Of a stretch of 64,000 bases of DNA, positions 7,761 to 17,149 are shown in pieces. Within the stretch, counting starts at the first letter, position 1. The number at the start of each line of letters is the position of its first letter. The translations under genes were made by a program, and so were the position numbers. Source of the DNA: DASXMT01 sp036521415 (GTDB lineage: Bacteria > Actinomycetota > Acidimicrobiia > Acidimicrobiales > RAAP-2); the NCBI GenBank assembly GCA_036521415.1, contig DATDHU010000048.1, positions 1 to 64,000 on the forward strand. Direction: 5' to 3'. Under the pieces are notes generated by a model, which saw nothing but the letters and a program-made list of their open reading frames with translations, had not been told where the DNA came from and did not search any database.

Positions 7761-8969
7761 CTAGGCCGCCGCCTTTTCCAGGATGTGCACTCCACAGGCG
7801 GACCCGAGCCCGATGACCTGGGCCAGCCCCACGGTCGCCCCGGGGATCTGACGGTCGCCGGCCTCGGCCCGGAGGTGATGGCAGACCTCCCAGATGTTGG
7901 CGATGCCGGTGGCGGCGATGGGATGCCCCTTGGACTCGAGGCCACCCGACACGTTCACCGGGGTTGCGCCGTCCCGGAAGGTCGCGCCCGACTCGAAGTA
8001 GTCGACGGCGCCGCCGGGTGGGCAGAGCATCAAATTGTCGTAGTGGACCAGCTCGGCGGTGGCGAAGCAGTCGTGCAGCTCGACCAGGTCGAGGTCCTCG
8101 GGGCCCACGCCGGCCTGCTCATAGGCCTGCCGGGCGGCATTCCTGGTCAGCGTGTTCACGTTGGGCAGCACCTGGCAGGCCTCTTCCCAGGGGTCGGTGG
8201 TCAGGATCGACGCCGACACCTTCACCGCCCGGCGCTGTTGCTCCTTCGACAGCGTCTTCAGCGTCGAGTCAGCCACGACGACGGCGGCGGCGGCGCCGTC
8301 ACAGTTGGCCGAGCACATGGGCCGGGTGTTGGGGTAGGCGATCATGACGTCACCCATGATCTGCTCCAACGACATCGCCTTCGTGTAGGCGGCGAGGGGG
8401 TTGAGCGTGGAATGGGCGTGGTTCTTCTCGCTGATCCGGGCGAACAGCTCGAAGGGGGTGCCGCCGTACTCGTTGTCGAAGAGGTACTCCATGCCGATCT
8501 GGGCAAACACCCCGGGCATGGTCTCGGTCCCGATCCGACCGTCGATGCCGGCCACTGCTCCGTAGCGGCCGCTCGGCGTCCAGGTGGCCGCGTCGGCCTT
8601 CTTGGACCCCCCGGCCAGGAGCCCGGCACCGGCCAGCTTCTCGACCCCGACGGCCATCCCGTAGTCGACCTCACCCGCCTTGACGGCCATGATCGCCGTG
8701 CGCAGGGCGGTGGCGCCGGTGGCACAGGCGTTGGCCACGTTGTAGACGGGGATGCCGGTCTGCCCGATCTGCTTCTGGAGCTGCTGGCCGACGCCTCCTC
8801 CTGCGCCCATGAGGTTGCCGGCGGCCAGGACCCCGATCTGGCCCATCGTCACGCCGCTGTCGGCGAGCGCCCCGAGCGCCGCTTCGGCAGCCAGGTCGAC
8901 CACGTCCTTGTCGGGGTGCTTGCCGAACTTGGTCATGTGGATCCCGAGGATCCAGACGTCTTCGCTCAT
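7761..8969 (-). CDS. Thiolase family protein (SCP2-thiolase / lipid-transfer type)
   Basis: A 402-residue thiolase-fold protein. The nucleophilic Cys lies in VANACATGATAL near residue 87; ELHDCFATAEL and GGLESKGHPIAATG carry the other active-site elements. This arrangement fits the non-decarboxylating SCP2-thiolase/lipid-transfer group found in actinobacterial steroid and fatty-acid catabolism. The DUF35 OB-fold partner gene is 16 bases upstream on the same strand, the standard pairing: the two proteins usually act as one acyl-CoA-handling complex. The exact substrate cannot be read from sequence. Confidence 0.9.
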   Translation of the reverse strand: MSEDVWILGIHMTKFGKHPDKDVVDLAAEAALGALADSGVTMGQIGVLAAGNLMGAGGGVGQQLQKQIGQTGIPVYNVANACATGATALRTAIMAVKAGEVDYGMAVGVEKLAGAGLLAGGSKKADAATWTPSGRYGAVAGIDGRIGTETMPGVFAQIGMEYLFDNEYGGTPFELFARISEKNHAHSTLNPLAAYTKAMSLEQIMGDVMIAYPNTRPMCSANCDGAAAAVVVADSTLKTLSKEQQRRAVKVSASILTTDPWEEACQVLPNVNTLTRNAARQAYEQAGVGPEDLDLVELHDCFATAELVHYDNLMLCPPGGAVDYFESGATFRDGATPVNVSGGLESKGHPIAATGIANIWEVCHHLRAEAGDRQIPGATVGLAQVIGLGSACGVHILEKAAA

Positions 8970-8985
8970 GTGCGTTCCTTTGCCG

Positions 8986-9378
8986 TCAGGACGGCTCGAA
9001 GCCGAAGCCGATGGCCTCGGTGCCGTTGTCGTCGGTGCCGATCGGATAGATGGCCAGCTTCACCTTCATACCCAGCTTTATGTGCTCGGGGTCCGGGTCC
9101 ACGTTGATGATGTTGGCCCGGACGCTCGTCCCGCCGGAGTCGACGACGCCGGCGACGTAGGGCACCGGAATTCCCGGTGCCGCGAACGAGACAATCGTGA
9201 ACGCCCGGAGCGTCCCCTCCCGGTCGACGTCGACGGTGACGAAGTCGGTGGCAGTGCACGCCGCGCAGGCATTGCGGCGATCGAAGTACCGCGCCCCGCA
9301 GGCCACGCACTCATGGGCCACGAGGTGGGGGTCATCGCCCAGTACCAGGTAGTCGACGAGTGGGATCTGTTCGGCCAT
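8986..9378 (-). CDS. Zn-ribbon / OB-fold protein, DUF35 family
   Basis: A 130-residue protein with an N-terminal rubredoxin-like zinc ribbon (CVACGARYF ... CAACTATDF, CxxC-x12-CxxC) and a C-terminal OB-fold (FTIVSFAAPGIPVPYVAGVVDSG ... LGMKVKL). DUF35 proteins bind acyl-CoA and partner with thiolases or MaoC hydratases. It lies directly upstream of the thiolase, in the same operon. Confidence 0.9.
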   Translation of the reverse strand: MAEQIPLVDYLVLGDDPHLVAHECVACGARYFDRRNACAACTATDFVTVDVDREGTLRAFTIVSFAAPGIPVPYVAGVVDSGGTSVRANIINVDPDPEHIKLGMKVKLAIYPIGTDDNGTEAIGFGFEPS

Positions 9379-9569
9379 GGGGTCTCTTTCAGCGTCGGTG
9401 CCCGAGAATTACACGCTATCTGTGGCGAGAATCCCGTGCATATCGTCGCCGGGGAGGTGGCCATTGCCCTGGTGGTGCTCCTGGTCTCCCCACCGCCCTG
9501 GTTGACTTTCCCGGTGGGCATATGCCGTTTGCCGTTTGGGTCGCGTGAGGAGAGGGGCATAAGAGAACC

Positions 9570-10601
9570 GTGCCCCGCCTCCGTCGATCCGATGTCAGCG
9601 GGATCGGCATCAACCGTCGACGTCGAGGGCGGGGGTTCTCCTATGCCTGGACAACTGGCCACCGAGTCACGGACACCGAGGTGATCGAGCGCATCAATGG
9701 GTTGGCCATACCCCCGGCCTGGCGCGACGTGTGGATATGCCCGTGGCCCAATGGGCACATTCAGGCACTCGGAACGGACGCGGCGGGAAGGCGCCAATAC
9801 CGGTACCACGATGCGTGGCGGAAACGTCGAGACAACGAGAAGTACGAACGGGCATTGGAGTTCGGCCGGGTCCTGCCGTCATTGCGACAGGCAATCGGCA
9901 GGGATCTGGCCGCACCCGGGCTCGGGAAACGGCGCGTTGTGGCCACCGGCGTGCGCCTGCTCGACATCGGATGCTTCCGGGTCGGATCCGAGGAGTACGC
10001 CCACGAGCACGAGACCTACGGGGTGGCGACCGTACTCAAGGAGCACGTGAGCCTGCACGGGGACGAGCTCGTCTTCGACTACCCGGCCAAGGGATCGATA
10101 CCACGCAAGCTCACCGTCTGTGACCCCGAGACGCGCGACGTCCTGTGTGCCCTGCGCCGACGGCGTGGTGGGAGTGAGGAACTGCTGGCCTGGAAGGACG
10201 GGCGAACCTGGGTGGACATCCGAGCCGATGATCTCAACGCCTACATCAAGGAGGAGGCCGGCGAACAGTTCAGCGCCAAGGATTTCCGGACCTGGTCGGC
10301 CACGGTGTTCGCCGCCGTGGTCCTCGGTCGGGACGCCGAGGTGGGCCGATCCAGGACGGCCAATCGACGCGTGGTGACCGCTGCCGTCCGGGAGGTGGCT
10401 GAGCTCCTGGGCAATACACCGGCCGTCTGCCGGACCTCCTATATCGATCCCCGGATCGTCGACCGGTTCCACGCCGGCGAGACCATCGCCGGTGTCATCG
10501 AGGATCTGGACCGAGCGGCAAGGGACTGGCCCACGTTGCAGGCCCATGTAGAACGAGCCGTCCTCGACCTCCTCACTGACGAAATGAGCCAGGCCGCGTG
10601 A
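9570..10601 (+). CDS. DNA topoisomerase IB
   Basis: A 343-residue poxvirus-like type IB topoisomerase that relaxes supercoils through a 3'-phosphotyrosyl intermediate. The N-terminal domain carries GRGFSYAWTTGHRVTD and IPPAWRDVWICPWPNGHIQA. The catalytic domain shows the Arg of GVRLLDIGCFRVGSEEY, the KDFRTWSATV box and the nucleophile Tyr291 in RTSYIDPRIVDRF. Length is typical of bacterial TopIB. The start is a GTG at 9570. No partner gene is visible. Confidence 0.9.
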   Translation: MPRLRRSDVSGIGINRRRRGRGFSYAWTTGHRVTDTEVIERINGLAIPPAWRDVWICPWPNGHIQALGTDAAGRRQYRYHDAWRKRRDNEKYERALEFGRVLPSLRQAIGRDLAAPGLGKRRVVATGVRLLDIGCFRVGSEEYAHEHETYGVATVLKEHVSLHGDELVFDYPAKGSIPRKLTVCDPETRDVLCALRRRRGGSEELLAWKDGRTWVDIRADDLNAYIKEEAGEQFSAKDFRTWSATVFAAVVLGRDAEVGRSRTANRRVVTAAVREVAELLGNTPAVCRTSYIDPRIVDRFHAGETIAGVIEDLDRAARDWPTLQAHVERAVLDLLTDEMSQAA

Positions 10602-10626
10602 CCACGCCGTGGGACTCCTGTGCGCC

Positions 10627-11184
10627 TCAGGCCACGGCACCGGGTTGGCCGGGGACGATGACGATCTCCGCCGCTCGGAGCAGGGCGAGGCTCCGGTTCT
10701 CTCGTCCGTAGGCCAGCGGGCTGAACAAGATGGTGTCCAGCGGGAACCACAAGCCGACCCAGACCAGGACCCATCCCAACGTATCGAAAGCAAGATTGGT
10801 ATTCCCTTGGCCGGCAATGGTTACCGTGTTGACAACGGCGATGAGGCCGAGGATGGCGATGGGCACGCCTATCCGCAACGACCAGAGTCCGTCATAGCGG
10901 ACGGCCCGGCGCTCGCGCTTGTTGTAGGCGATGCGATTGTCGCAGTACCGCCGAAGAGTGAGGGTGATCCGCTCGGCCGTACCCTCGTCCACCTCGGTCG
11001 GGGGCATGGTCGCCTCGATTCGGACATGGGCCCGGGAACGGCGGCTCCGTAATTCACTGATGCTGTAGTCGACCCCGGTCAGGAAGCTCCGGTACTCGGA
11101 GAACAGGTCGGTCTGCGGCACTTGGAACATGTCCTCGGCCCGCCCCAGGTGCAGTCGGATGATCTGATGCTCACCGTCCATCAT
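10627..11184 (-). CDS. Membrane protein with two C-terminal transmembrane helices, function unknown
   Basis: A 185-residue protein. The soluble N-terminal half is rich in charged residues (HLGRAEDMFQVPQTDLFSEY, then SELRSRRSRAHVRIEATMP). Two hydrophobic segments follow at about residues 105-125 (IGVPIAILGLIAVVNTVTIAG) and 135-152 (TLGWVLVWVGLWFPLDTILF), the second ending in a PLDT motif seen in several unnamed actinobacterial proteins. No domain recognised. It is convergent with topoisomerase IB. Confidence 0.65.
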   Translation of the reverse strand: MMDGEHQIIRLHLGRAEDMFQVPQTDLFSEYRSFLTGVDYSISELRSRRSRAHVRIEATMPPTEVDEGTAERITLTLRRYCDNRIAYNKRERRAVRYDGLWSLRIGVPIAILGLIAVVNTVTIAGQGNTNLAFDTLGWVLVWVGLWFPLDTILFSPLAYGRENRSLALLRAAEIVIVPGQPGAVA

Positions 11185-11402
11185 GGAGGCTGTCTAGTCG
11201 ATGGGATCGGCGGCGCACGGGATCCTGCACCGGCAATCGGAACGCACGACCGCCAGACGACGGGTGCGTCGAGCTCGGTTCCTGTACCCTTCGGGCGGGT
11301 CTCGGGCCCGGTACGGGGAGGTTGCACTGCGTTGGCCTGTTCGGGCACGTGCGTCTGCCAACCCGGCGAAGGGACTCGACGGCCGCGATCGAGAGGGAAC
11401 CC

Positions 11403-12308
11403 ATGCGTGAGATCCATACCCACCTTGCTCCGTACTGGCTCGGGGGGCTCATCGAGGTTGCCAGCGTGGACGGCGGCCCGACAGACGAGCAGCTCCGGAT
11501 CGTACAGGGGCTGCTCCGTGGGTATTTCGGCATCGAGTCGGCGATCGACCTGGTCCCGTTGCCGGCCGAAGTGCTCAAGGACATCGTCATCGACATGAGC
11601 TCGCGCTACCGCTTGGTCCAGACCATGATCATCCTCCAGTTCGCCCGACACCCGGCCAGCGAGAAGCTGGCCGACTCGGTCGAACGGTACGCAGCGGCGC
11701 TGGGCGTGGACGAGCCCATGCTGGTTGTCGCTCGCGATGCGGCCCAGCACTCACGTGAGCTGCTGATGGCCGACTGGGCCCGCTCCGCCCGCAACAGCCC
11801 GATGACCCCACAACTGACCAACCAGTCCGACGACGAGTTCGCGGCCCAGTTCGAGGCGCTGCGTGGCTGCCCGGACGGAAGCCTGGGCCGGGCCTTCATC
11901 GACTTCTATCAGTCCAACGAGTTCGCCATGCCCTCGACAGCCACGGGTCTCGGCATCAGCCTGGTGAACCACGACTTCTCCCACGTCATCACCGGGTACA
12001 AGCCAAACGACGCGGTGGAAGAGGTCGCCCTCTCGGCCATGTTGGTGAGCTCGGCCAACGGCGAGGAGCACTTCAGCGCGCTGGCCGCCTCCATGGCCCT
12101 CTACGAGGTGGGCCTCTTCGACATCCTGGGCATCAACCCGACCAAGGGCGTCCTGGACCGCCACGGTGCGCCCGACGTCTTTGCCGACGCCATGCGTCGG
12201 GGCGCTTCGTGTTCGGCCGACATCTCCAGCATCGACCACCTGGCCTTGGCTGACCAACCGATTCGAGATGTCCGGGCCAGCCTTTCCATACCTCCCCGGG
12301 CGGCCTGA
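11403..12308 (+). CDS. TerB-like / Coq4-like fusion protein
   Basis: A 301-residue protein with two apparent domains. Residues about 8-130 are helical with the TerB-like signature IEVASVDGGPTDEQLRIVQGLL. Residues about 155-301 match Coq4: LGRAFIDFYQSN, the metal motif HDxxH-x11-E (His190, Asp191, His194, Glu206) in NHDFSHVITGY, and an end resembling RRGASCSADIS ... PIRDVRASL. Coq4 organises or acts in ubiquinone C1 modification, but actinobacteria use menaquinone, so the local role is open. The ATG at 11403 follows GAGAGGG. Confidence 0.7.
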   Translation: MREIHTHLAPYWLGGLIEVASVDGGPTDEQLRIVQGLLRGYFGIESAIDLVPLPAEVLKDIVIDMSSRYRLVQTMIILQFARHPASEKLADSVERYAAALGVDEPMLVVARDAAQHSRELLMADWARSARNSPMTPQLTNQSDDEFAAQFEALRGCPDGSLGRAFIDFYQSNEFAMPSTATGLGISLVNHDFSHVITGYKPNDAVEEVALSAMLVSSANGEEHFSALAASMALYEVGLFDILGINPTKGVLDRHGAPDVFADAMRRGASCSADISSIDHLALADQPIRDVRASLSIPPRAA

Positions 12309-12472
12309 CACCAGCCGGAGGCAAAGCTCATCCGGGCACCCAGTCGAAGGTGTCCGGGTCTGGTCCGGTGCGTGCGTCCCGGTTGAGCCCGGAGACCGCC
12401 GATGCACGACACCGCTATCGCCGGACGCGGCCCACGCCCCTGGCCGATGGCGACGTCAGTACGCGCCTTCGA

Positions 12473-13936
12473 TCACGGCGATACGAAGACGGTCTTCCGC
12501 CGGACCATCTCCTCGATCCCGGCGCGGCCGCCTTCGCGACCGAACCCGCTCTGCTTGTAACCGCCAAAGGGAGTGACCGGCGAGATACCACCCATCCCGT
12601 TCACCACCACCGTGCCCGACTCCATCTCGCGCACGAAGCGCTGAATGCGATGGTTGTCGCTCGTGTGCAGGTAGGCCCCGAGGCCGAATGCCGAGTCGTT
12701 GGCCATGGCCAGGACGTCGTCTTCCGACGTGAACCGCAGGACGGCCTGCACCGGGCCGAAGACCTCATTGCGGGCGAGATCGCTGTCGTGGTCGACCATC
12801 CCGAACACGGTGGGTGCGACGAACCAGCCCCGGGCCAGGTCACCCCCCAGCCGGCGGCCGCCGGTCAGGAGCGTGGCCCCCTCGGCCTGGGCGCGATCGA
12901 TCACGCCCAGGATTCGCTCCATCGCTGCTTCGGTGACCACCGGGCCGACGAACGAGGCCGGGTCGAGCGGATCGCCGACTTTCAGGGAATTGAGCGTGGT
13001 CAGTACCTTTGCGACCACGTCGTCGTAGACGTCGTCATGGACGTAGAGCCGAGTGGGAAGGGCGCATCCCTGACCGGCCAGGAGAGCCGTTCCGAACTGG
13101 GCAGCCATAGCCGCCGCCGTGTCCAGGTCGGCGTCGGGAAAGACCACATTGGGTGATTTTCCGCCGAGCTCGAGGGCCAGCGGCGTGAGGTTCCGTGCCG
13201 CCGTGGCCATGAGCGCCCGGGCGGTGGCGCCGCCCCCGGTGAAGCTGATCTTGTCGACGCCAGGATGCCCGGCCAGTGCCGAGCCGGCGGTGGCGCCACC
13301 CACCACGACGTTCAGCACCCCGGGCGGCAGTCCGGCCTCGAGCGCCAACTCGGCGAACCGCAGCATCCCGAACGGAGACACTTCGGGTGGTTTGGCCACG
13401 ACGGTGTTCCCGGCGGCGAGGGCCGGGCCGCACTTTTGGCCCATCCCCATCATCGAGCCGTTCCAGGGCGGGATCACGGCGATGACGCCATAGGGCTCCA
13501 GGCGGACGTACGAGAGCCCGGGCTCGGCGGACAGCATCTCCCCGTCGAGCTTGTCGCACCAGCCGGCGTAGTACCGGATCCACGCCGCCGTGTAGAAGCC
13601 GGGGTTCATGACGCTGACCGGGGTGCCGTTATCGAGGGCCGCCAGCTCGGCCGCCTCGGGACCATGCTGCTCGAGGAGGTCGGCCAGGCGGAAGAGGACG
13701 GCGGCGCGGCGCTGGGGAGGGAGTCCGGCCCAGTCTCGTTGTACGCCCCGGGCGGCAGCCACCGCCGCGCCCACGTCGTCGGCGCCGGCCAGGCCCACGT
13801 GGCCTTGCACTGCTCCGGTGGCCGCGTAGCGATGGTCATACGTGCCACCGGCGTCGCTCACCGTCCATGCGCTTCCGATCAGGTGGCCCTGTTCGGACAA
13901 TCGGGTGACGGTCTTCGACGTCTCGGTTCCCTTCAT
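12473..13936 (-). CDS. Aldehyde dehydrogenase family protein
   Basis: A 487-residue NAD(P)-dependent aldehyde dehydrogenase. It shows IPPWNGS (Asn169-type oxyanion residue), LALELGGKSPN with the general-base Glu, FTGGG for cofactor binding, the nucleophile Cys in LLAGQGCALPTR, and ARNEVFGPV near the C-terminus. Its start codon overlaps by 4 bases (ATGA) the stop of the upstream SDR, so the pair is probably translationally coupled and may oxidise an alcohol to an acid in two steps. Substrate unknown. Confidence 0.92.
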   Translation of the reverse strand: MKGTETSKTVTRLSEQGHLIGSAWTVSDAGGTYDHRYAATGAVQGHVGLAGADDVGAAVAAARGVQRDWAGLPPQRRAAVLFRLADLLEQHGPEAAELAALDNGTPVSVMNPGFYTAAWIRYYAGWCDKLDGEMLSAEPGLSYVRLEPYGVIAVIPPWNGSMMGMGQKCGPALAAGNTVVAKPPEVSPFGMLRFAELALEAGLPPGVLNVVVGGATAGSALAGHPGVDKISFTGGGATARALMATAARNLTPLALELGGKSPNVVFPDADLDTAAAMAAQFGTALLAGQGCALPTRLYVHDDVYDDVVAKVLTTLNSLKVGDPLDPASFVGPVVTEAAMERILGVIDRAQAEGATLLTGGRRLGGDLARGWFVAPTVFGMVDHDSDLARNEVFGPVQAVLRFTSEDDVLAMANDSAFGLGAYLHTSDNHRIQRFVREMESGTVVVNGMGGISPVTPFGGYKQSGFGREGGRAGIEEMVRRKTVFVSP

Positions 13937-14700
13937 GGGACTACGTACCCACCGTCAACGGGAAGGGCGGCCCCGAGCACGAACGATGCCGCCGGCGAGC
14001 ACAGCCACACCGCCGCCTCGGCGATCTCCGAGGCCTCGCCGATCCGGCCGATGGGATGCAGCTGCTCGAGGTACTCATCGATGGCGGGATCGTGCTCGAT
14101 GGCCTGGTCGACCATGGGCGTCGACGCCGTCCCCGGGCAGATCGCGTTGACCCGGATGCCCTTCGCCCCGTAGTCGAGGGCGGCCACTTTGGTCAGGCCG
14201 ATCACACCGTGCTTCGACGCCGTGTATGCCGCCTGGCCGGGATAGCCGACCAGCCCGACGCCCGACGCCGTGTTGACGATGGCCCCGCCTCCCCGCTCCA
14301 GCATCTGAGGGATCTCGGCCTTCATGCACAGGTAGACGCCGGTGAGCATCACCGCGATGGTGCGGTCCCATCCGTCGTCGGGATAGTCGGCCAGCGGCGC
14401 CATCGGTGCAGCGATCCCGGCATTGTTATGGGCACAATCGACGCCCCCGTACGTGTCCACCGCGTACTGCACCATGGCGGCCACGTCGGCGGCCACGCTC
14501 ACGTCGGTCCGGACGAAGCTTGCCTGGGCCCCGGATGCCTGGACCAATTCCACTGTCTGGGCACCCTGGTCCTCGTCGATGTCGGCGACGACGACACTGG
14601 CTCCCTCCCGGGCAAAGATCAGCGCTGCCGCCCGGCCGATCCCCATGGCCGCGCCTGTCACAATGGCGACCTTCCCCTCCAAGGACCTCATCGCCGTCAT
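13933..14700 (-). CDS. SDR family oxidoreductase
   Basis: A 255-residue classical SDR. It shows TGAAMGIG near the N-terminus, HNNAG, the catalytic YTASK in QAAYTASKHGVIGLT, and a PGTASTPM region and closing VDGG. The open frame starts at 14724, but the ATG at 14700 (or 14691) fits the family better. The gene is divergent from another SDR starting at 14739 and coupled by a 4-base overlap to the aldehyde dehydrogenase. Confidence 0.9.
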   Translation of the reverse strand: MTAMRSLEGKVAIVTGAAMGIGRAAALIFAREGASVVVADIDEDQGAQTVELVQASGAQASFVRTDVSVAADVAAMVQYAVDTYGGVDCAHNNAGIAAPMAPLADYPDDGWDRTIAVMLTGVYLCMKAEIPQMLERGGGAIVNTASGVGLVGYPGQAAYTASKHGVIGLTKVAALDYGAKGIRVNAICPGTASTPMVDQAIEHDPAIDEYLEQLHPIGRIGEASEIAEAAVWLCSPAASFVLGAALPVDGGYVVP

Positions 14701-14738
14701 GGTACTGGGCGCCCGTTCGACCATGTACGTTGCACGGC

Positions 14739-15446
14739 ATGGGGCGATTCGGCGGAAAAGTGGCGCTGGTCTCGGGTGCAGCCAGCGGGATCGGCCTGGC
14801 CGTAGCCGACCGGCTGGAGGGTGAGGGAGCGGTGGTCGTCCGCAGCGATCTCCGCCCGGCCACCGACGGCATCACCTGCGACGTCACGGACCCGAGTTCG
14901 TGTGCCGCCGCTGTGGCCCTCGTGCTCGAGCACCATGGCCGACTCGACGTCCTGGCCAACGTGGCCGGAATCGGCATGTCGCGAACCATCGAGGCCATGG
15001 ACCCCGACGAGTGGCGGGCCATCATCGACGTGAACCTCACCGGAACTTTCCTGTTGTCCCAGAGCGCCCTCCCGGCCATCCGGGAGACCAAGGGGGCCAT
15101 CGTCAACATGGCCTCGGTGGCCGGGCTGCGGGCCACGCCCTACAACGCCGCATACTGCGCCTCCAAGGGCGGGGTCATCATGCTGACCAAGTCGATGGCC
15201 CTCGAGGTGGCCAAGGCGGGGGTGCGGGTCAACGCCGTCTGCCCCGCCGCGGTCGACACCCCGTTCCTCCGAGGGTTCGAACTGCCCGAGGGAGCCGACA
15301 TGGCCCTGCTCACCAGGGCCTCCTCGCCCATGGGCCGGGTGATCGAGCCGACCGAGGTGGCCGCAGCCGTCGCCTACCTGGCCTCGGAGGAGGCAGCCAC
15401 CGTCAGCGGCACCACCCTGGTCATCGATGGGGCCGCTACCGCCTGA
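14739..15446 (+). CDS. SDR family oxidoreductase
   Basis: A 235-residue classical SDR with SGAASGIG, DVT for the adenine pocket, NVAG and catalytic YCASK (AAYCASKGGVIMLTK). It ends in IDGAATA, a truncated form of the usual VDGG end. The ATG at 14739 is 38 bases from the start of the divergent SDR, so the promoters share that short gap. Its last 11 bases overlap the convergent D-aminoacylase-like gene. Confidence 0.9.
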   Translation: MGRFGGKVALVSGAASGIGLAVADRLEGEGAVVVRSDLRPATDGITCDVTDPSSCAAAVALVLEHHGRLDVLANVAGIGMSRTIEAMDPDEWRAIIDVNLTGTFLLSQSALPAIRETKGAIVNMASVAGLRATPYNAAYCASKGGVIMLTKSMALEVAKAGVRVNAVCPAAVDTPFLRGFELPEGADMALLTRASSPMGRVIEPTEVAAAVAYLASEEAATVSGTTLVIDGAATA

Positions 15447-17148
15447 CATCGGCCAGCGACACCGTCTCGGTGTCGCGGCCGGAACGGAGGACCCGGCCGG
15501 GACGCTCGCTCGTCACCACGCCGTCGGCCACCACCTCGCAGCCCCCGACGAAGACGTGCTCGATGCCGACCGAAGAGGCGTAGAGGCGCTCGCCGCCACC
15601 GGGGAGGTCGTGGAGGACCTCGGCCGGATGGCTCCCAACCGCTCCGGGGTCGAAGACGCACAGGTCGGCGTGCCATCCCGGAGCGATCCTGCCGCGCTCT
15701 CGTAACCCGTAGTGGCGAGCGGGGCGATCGGACATCATCTCGACCGCCTCTTCGATCGACAGCAACCCCCGCCGGCGAACGGCTTCGCCCAGTACCACCG
15801 TCGGATAATTGGCATGGCACATCAAGTCGACGTGGGCACCGGCATCGGACCCGCCCAGCATCACCCGTGGGTCCTTCCAGACCGACGCCCGCACCCGCCA
15901 GCCCTCATCGGTTCGACCCAGTGACGGGGTGAGGGACGGGAGCACCACGAAGAGGGTGAGCCCGTCGACGAGGACGACGTCGATGAGGACGTCGATGACG
16001 TCGGTGTGCCGGCTCTCGGCAATGTCCCCGAGGGACCGACCCACCCATGTCGAGTCGGGATCGGAGACCTCCATGAGAGCGAAGTCGGCCAGGACGCCCA
16101 TGGCCCGCTCGGCCGCCTGTTCGGCTGCGGCGCGCAAGCGGGCCCGAGTCTCGGGGTCGGCGCTGGCCTGCTTCCGGTCGGGGCCGGCGAGCGAGAGGAT
16201 GTCCCCCCAGCCGGGCACGGCGGCCAGCAGCGTGGTGGCCCGCATCCGCATCAGGTCGGGAAGGGTCAGGGCGATGACATGGGCGCCCTTCCGGGCGGCC
16301 CGATCGGAGGCCTCGAGCTGTTGCTCGTAGATCTCTTCCGACGCCAGGCTCCCGAGCAGGTTCCAGTTCAGAGGCCGGTCGGCGGCCAGCGACATGTCGG
16401 CCATGAGCTCCATCCGTTCGACCGGAATCGGGCCGACGGTCGGGATGAACTCGAGAGTCGTACCGGGATGCGCTCGCAGCGCACCGGCGAGGGCGATGAA
16501 TTCATCGAACGTCGCCGAGCGGGAGGGCACGGGGGCGCCCGCCCCGTCCACGTGGCCCTCACCCAGCGAGGACGAAAGTCCCAGCGCCCCGCCGGCCACC
16601 GACTCCTCGACCAGGCGCACCATCTCGGCCAGCTGCTCCCGGGTCGCTGCCCGGCGAACGGCGTCGTCGCCCATGACCATCCGCCGGACGGTCGAGTGCC
16701 CGACCAGGAACCCGGCGTTCACGGCCAGGCCGACATCGATACGAGCCAGGTACTCGGCGAATGACCGCCAGTCCCAGACACCCCCGCCCTCCAGCGCCTC
16801 GATGGGGATCCCCTCCACCACCGCCATCATGTGCCGGATGTAGTCGCCGTCGTCCCCTCCGAGCGGGGCGATGGAGAAACCGCAATTCCCGCCCAACACC
16901 GTGGTCACCCCGTGCAGCACCGAGGGGCTGGCAGTGGGGTCCCACAGCAGCTGGGCGTCATAGTGGGTGTGCAGATCGATGAACCCCGGGCACACGACCT
17001 TGCCGGCGATGTCGATGGTCCGGCTGGCGCCCTCGTCGATCCGGCCGATGGCCACGATCATCCCGTCGCGTACGCCGATGTCGCCGACCACGGCCGGCGC
17101 CCCGGTGCCGTCGACCACGGTGCCGCCCTGGAGCAGGAGATCGAGCAT
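15436..17148 (-). CDS. N-acyl-D-amino-acid deacylase-like amidohydrolase
   Basis: A 570-residue amidohydrolase of the D-aminoacylase group. The N-terminal beta-sandwich precedes GFIDLHTHYDAQLLWDP (the HxH metal ligands), then GVTTVLGGNCGFSIAPL, and late GGSDAGAHVDLM with the catalytic Asp. It should hydrolyse an amide or N-acyl bond with zinc; the true substrate is often unrelated to D-amino acids in such actinobacterial paralogs. The upstream ACMSD-like gene ends 1 base before its start, indicating an operon. A paralog lies at 18628-20337. Confidence 0.88.
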   Translation of the reverse strand: MLDLLLQGGTVVDGTGAPAVVGDIGVRDGMIVAIGRIDEGASRTIDIAGKVVCPGFIDLHTHYDAQLLWDPTASPSVLHGVTTVLGGNCGFSIAPLGGDDGDYIRHMMAVVEGIPIEALEGGGVWDWRSFAEYLARIDVGLAVNAGFLVGHSTVRRMVMGDDAVRRAATREQLAEMVRLVEESVAGGALGLSSSLGEGHVDGAGAPVPSRSATFDEFIALAGALRAHPGTTLEFIPTVGPIPVERMELMADMSLAADRPLNWNLLGSLASEEIYEQQLEASDRAARKGAHVIALTLPDLMRMRATTLLAAVPGWGDILSLAGPDRKQASADPETRARLRAAAEQAAERAMGVLADFALMEVSDPDSTWVGRSLGDIAESRHTDVIDVLIDVVLVDGLTLFVVLPSLTPSLGRTDEGWRVRASVWKDPRVMLGGSDAGAHVDLMCHANYPTVVLGEAVRRRGLLSIEEAVEMMSDRPARHYGLRERGRIAPGWHADLCVFDPGAVGSHPAEVLHDLPGGGERLYASSVGIEHVFVGGCEVVADGVVTSERPGRVLRSGRDTETVSLADVRR

Positions 17149-17149
17149 G

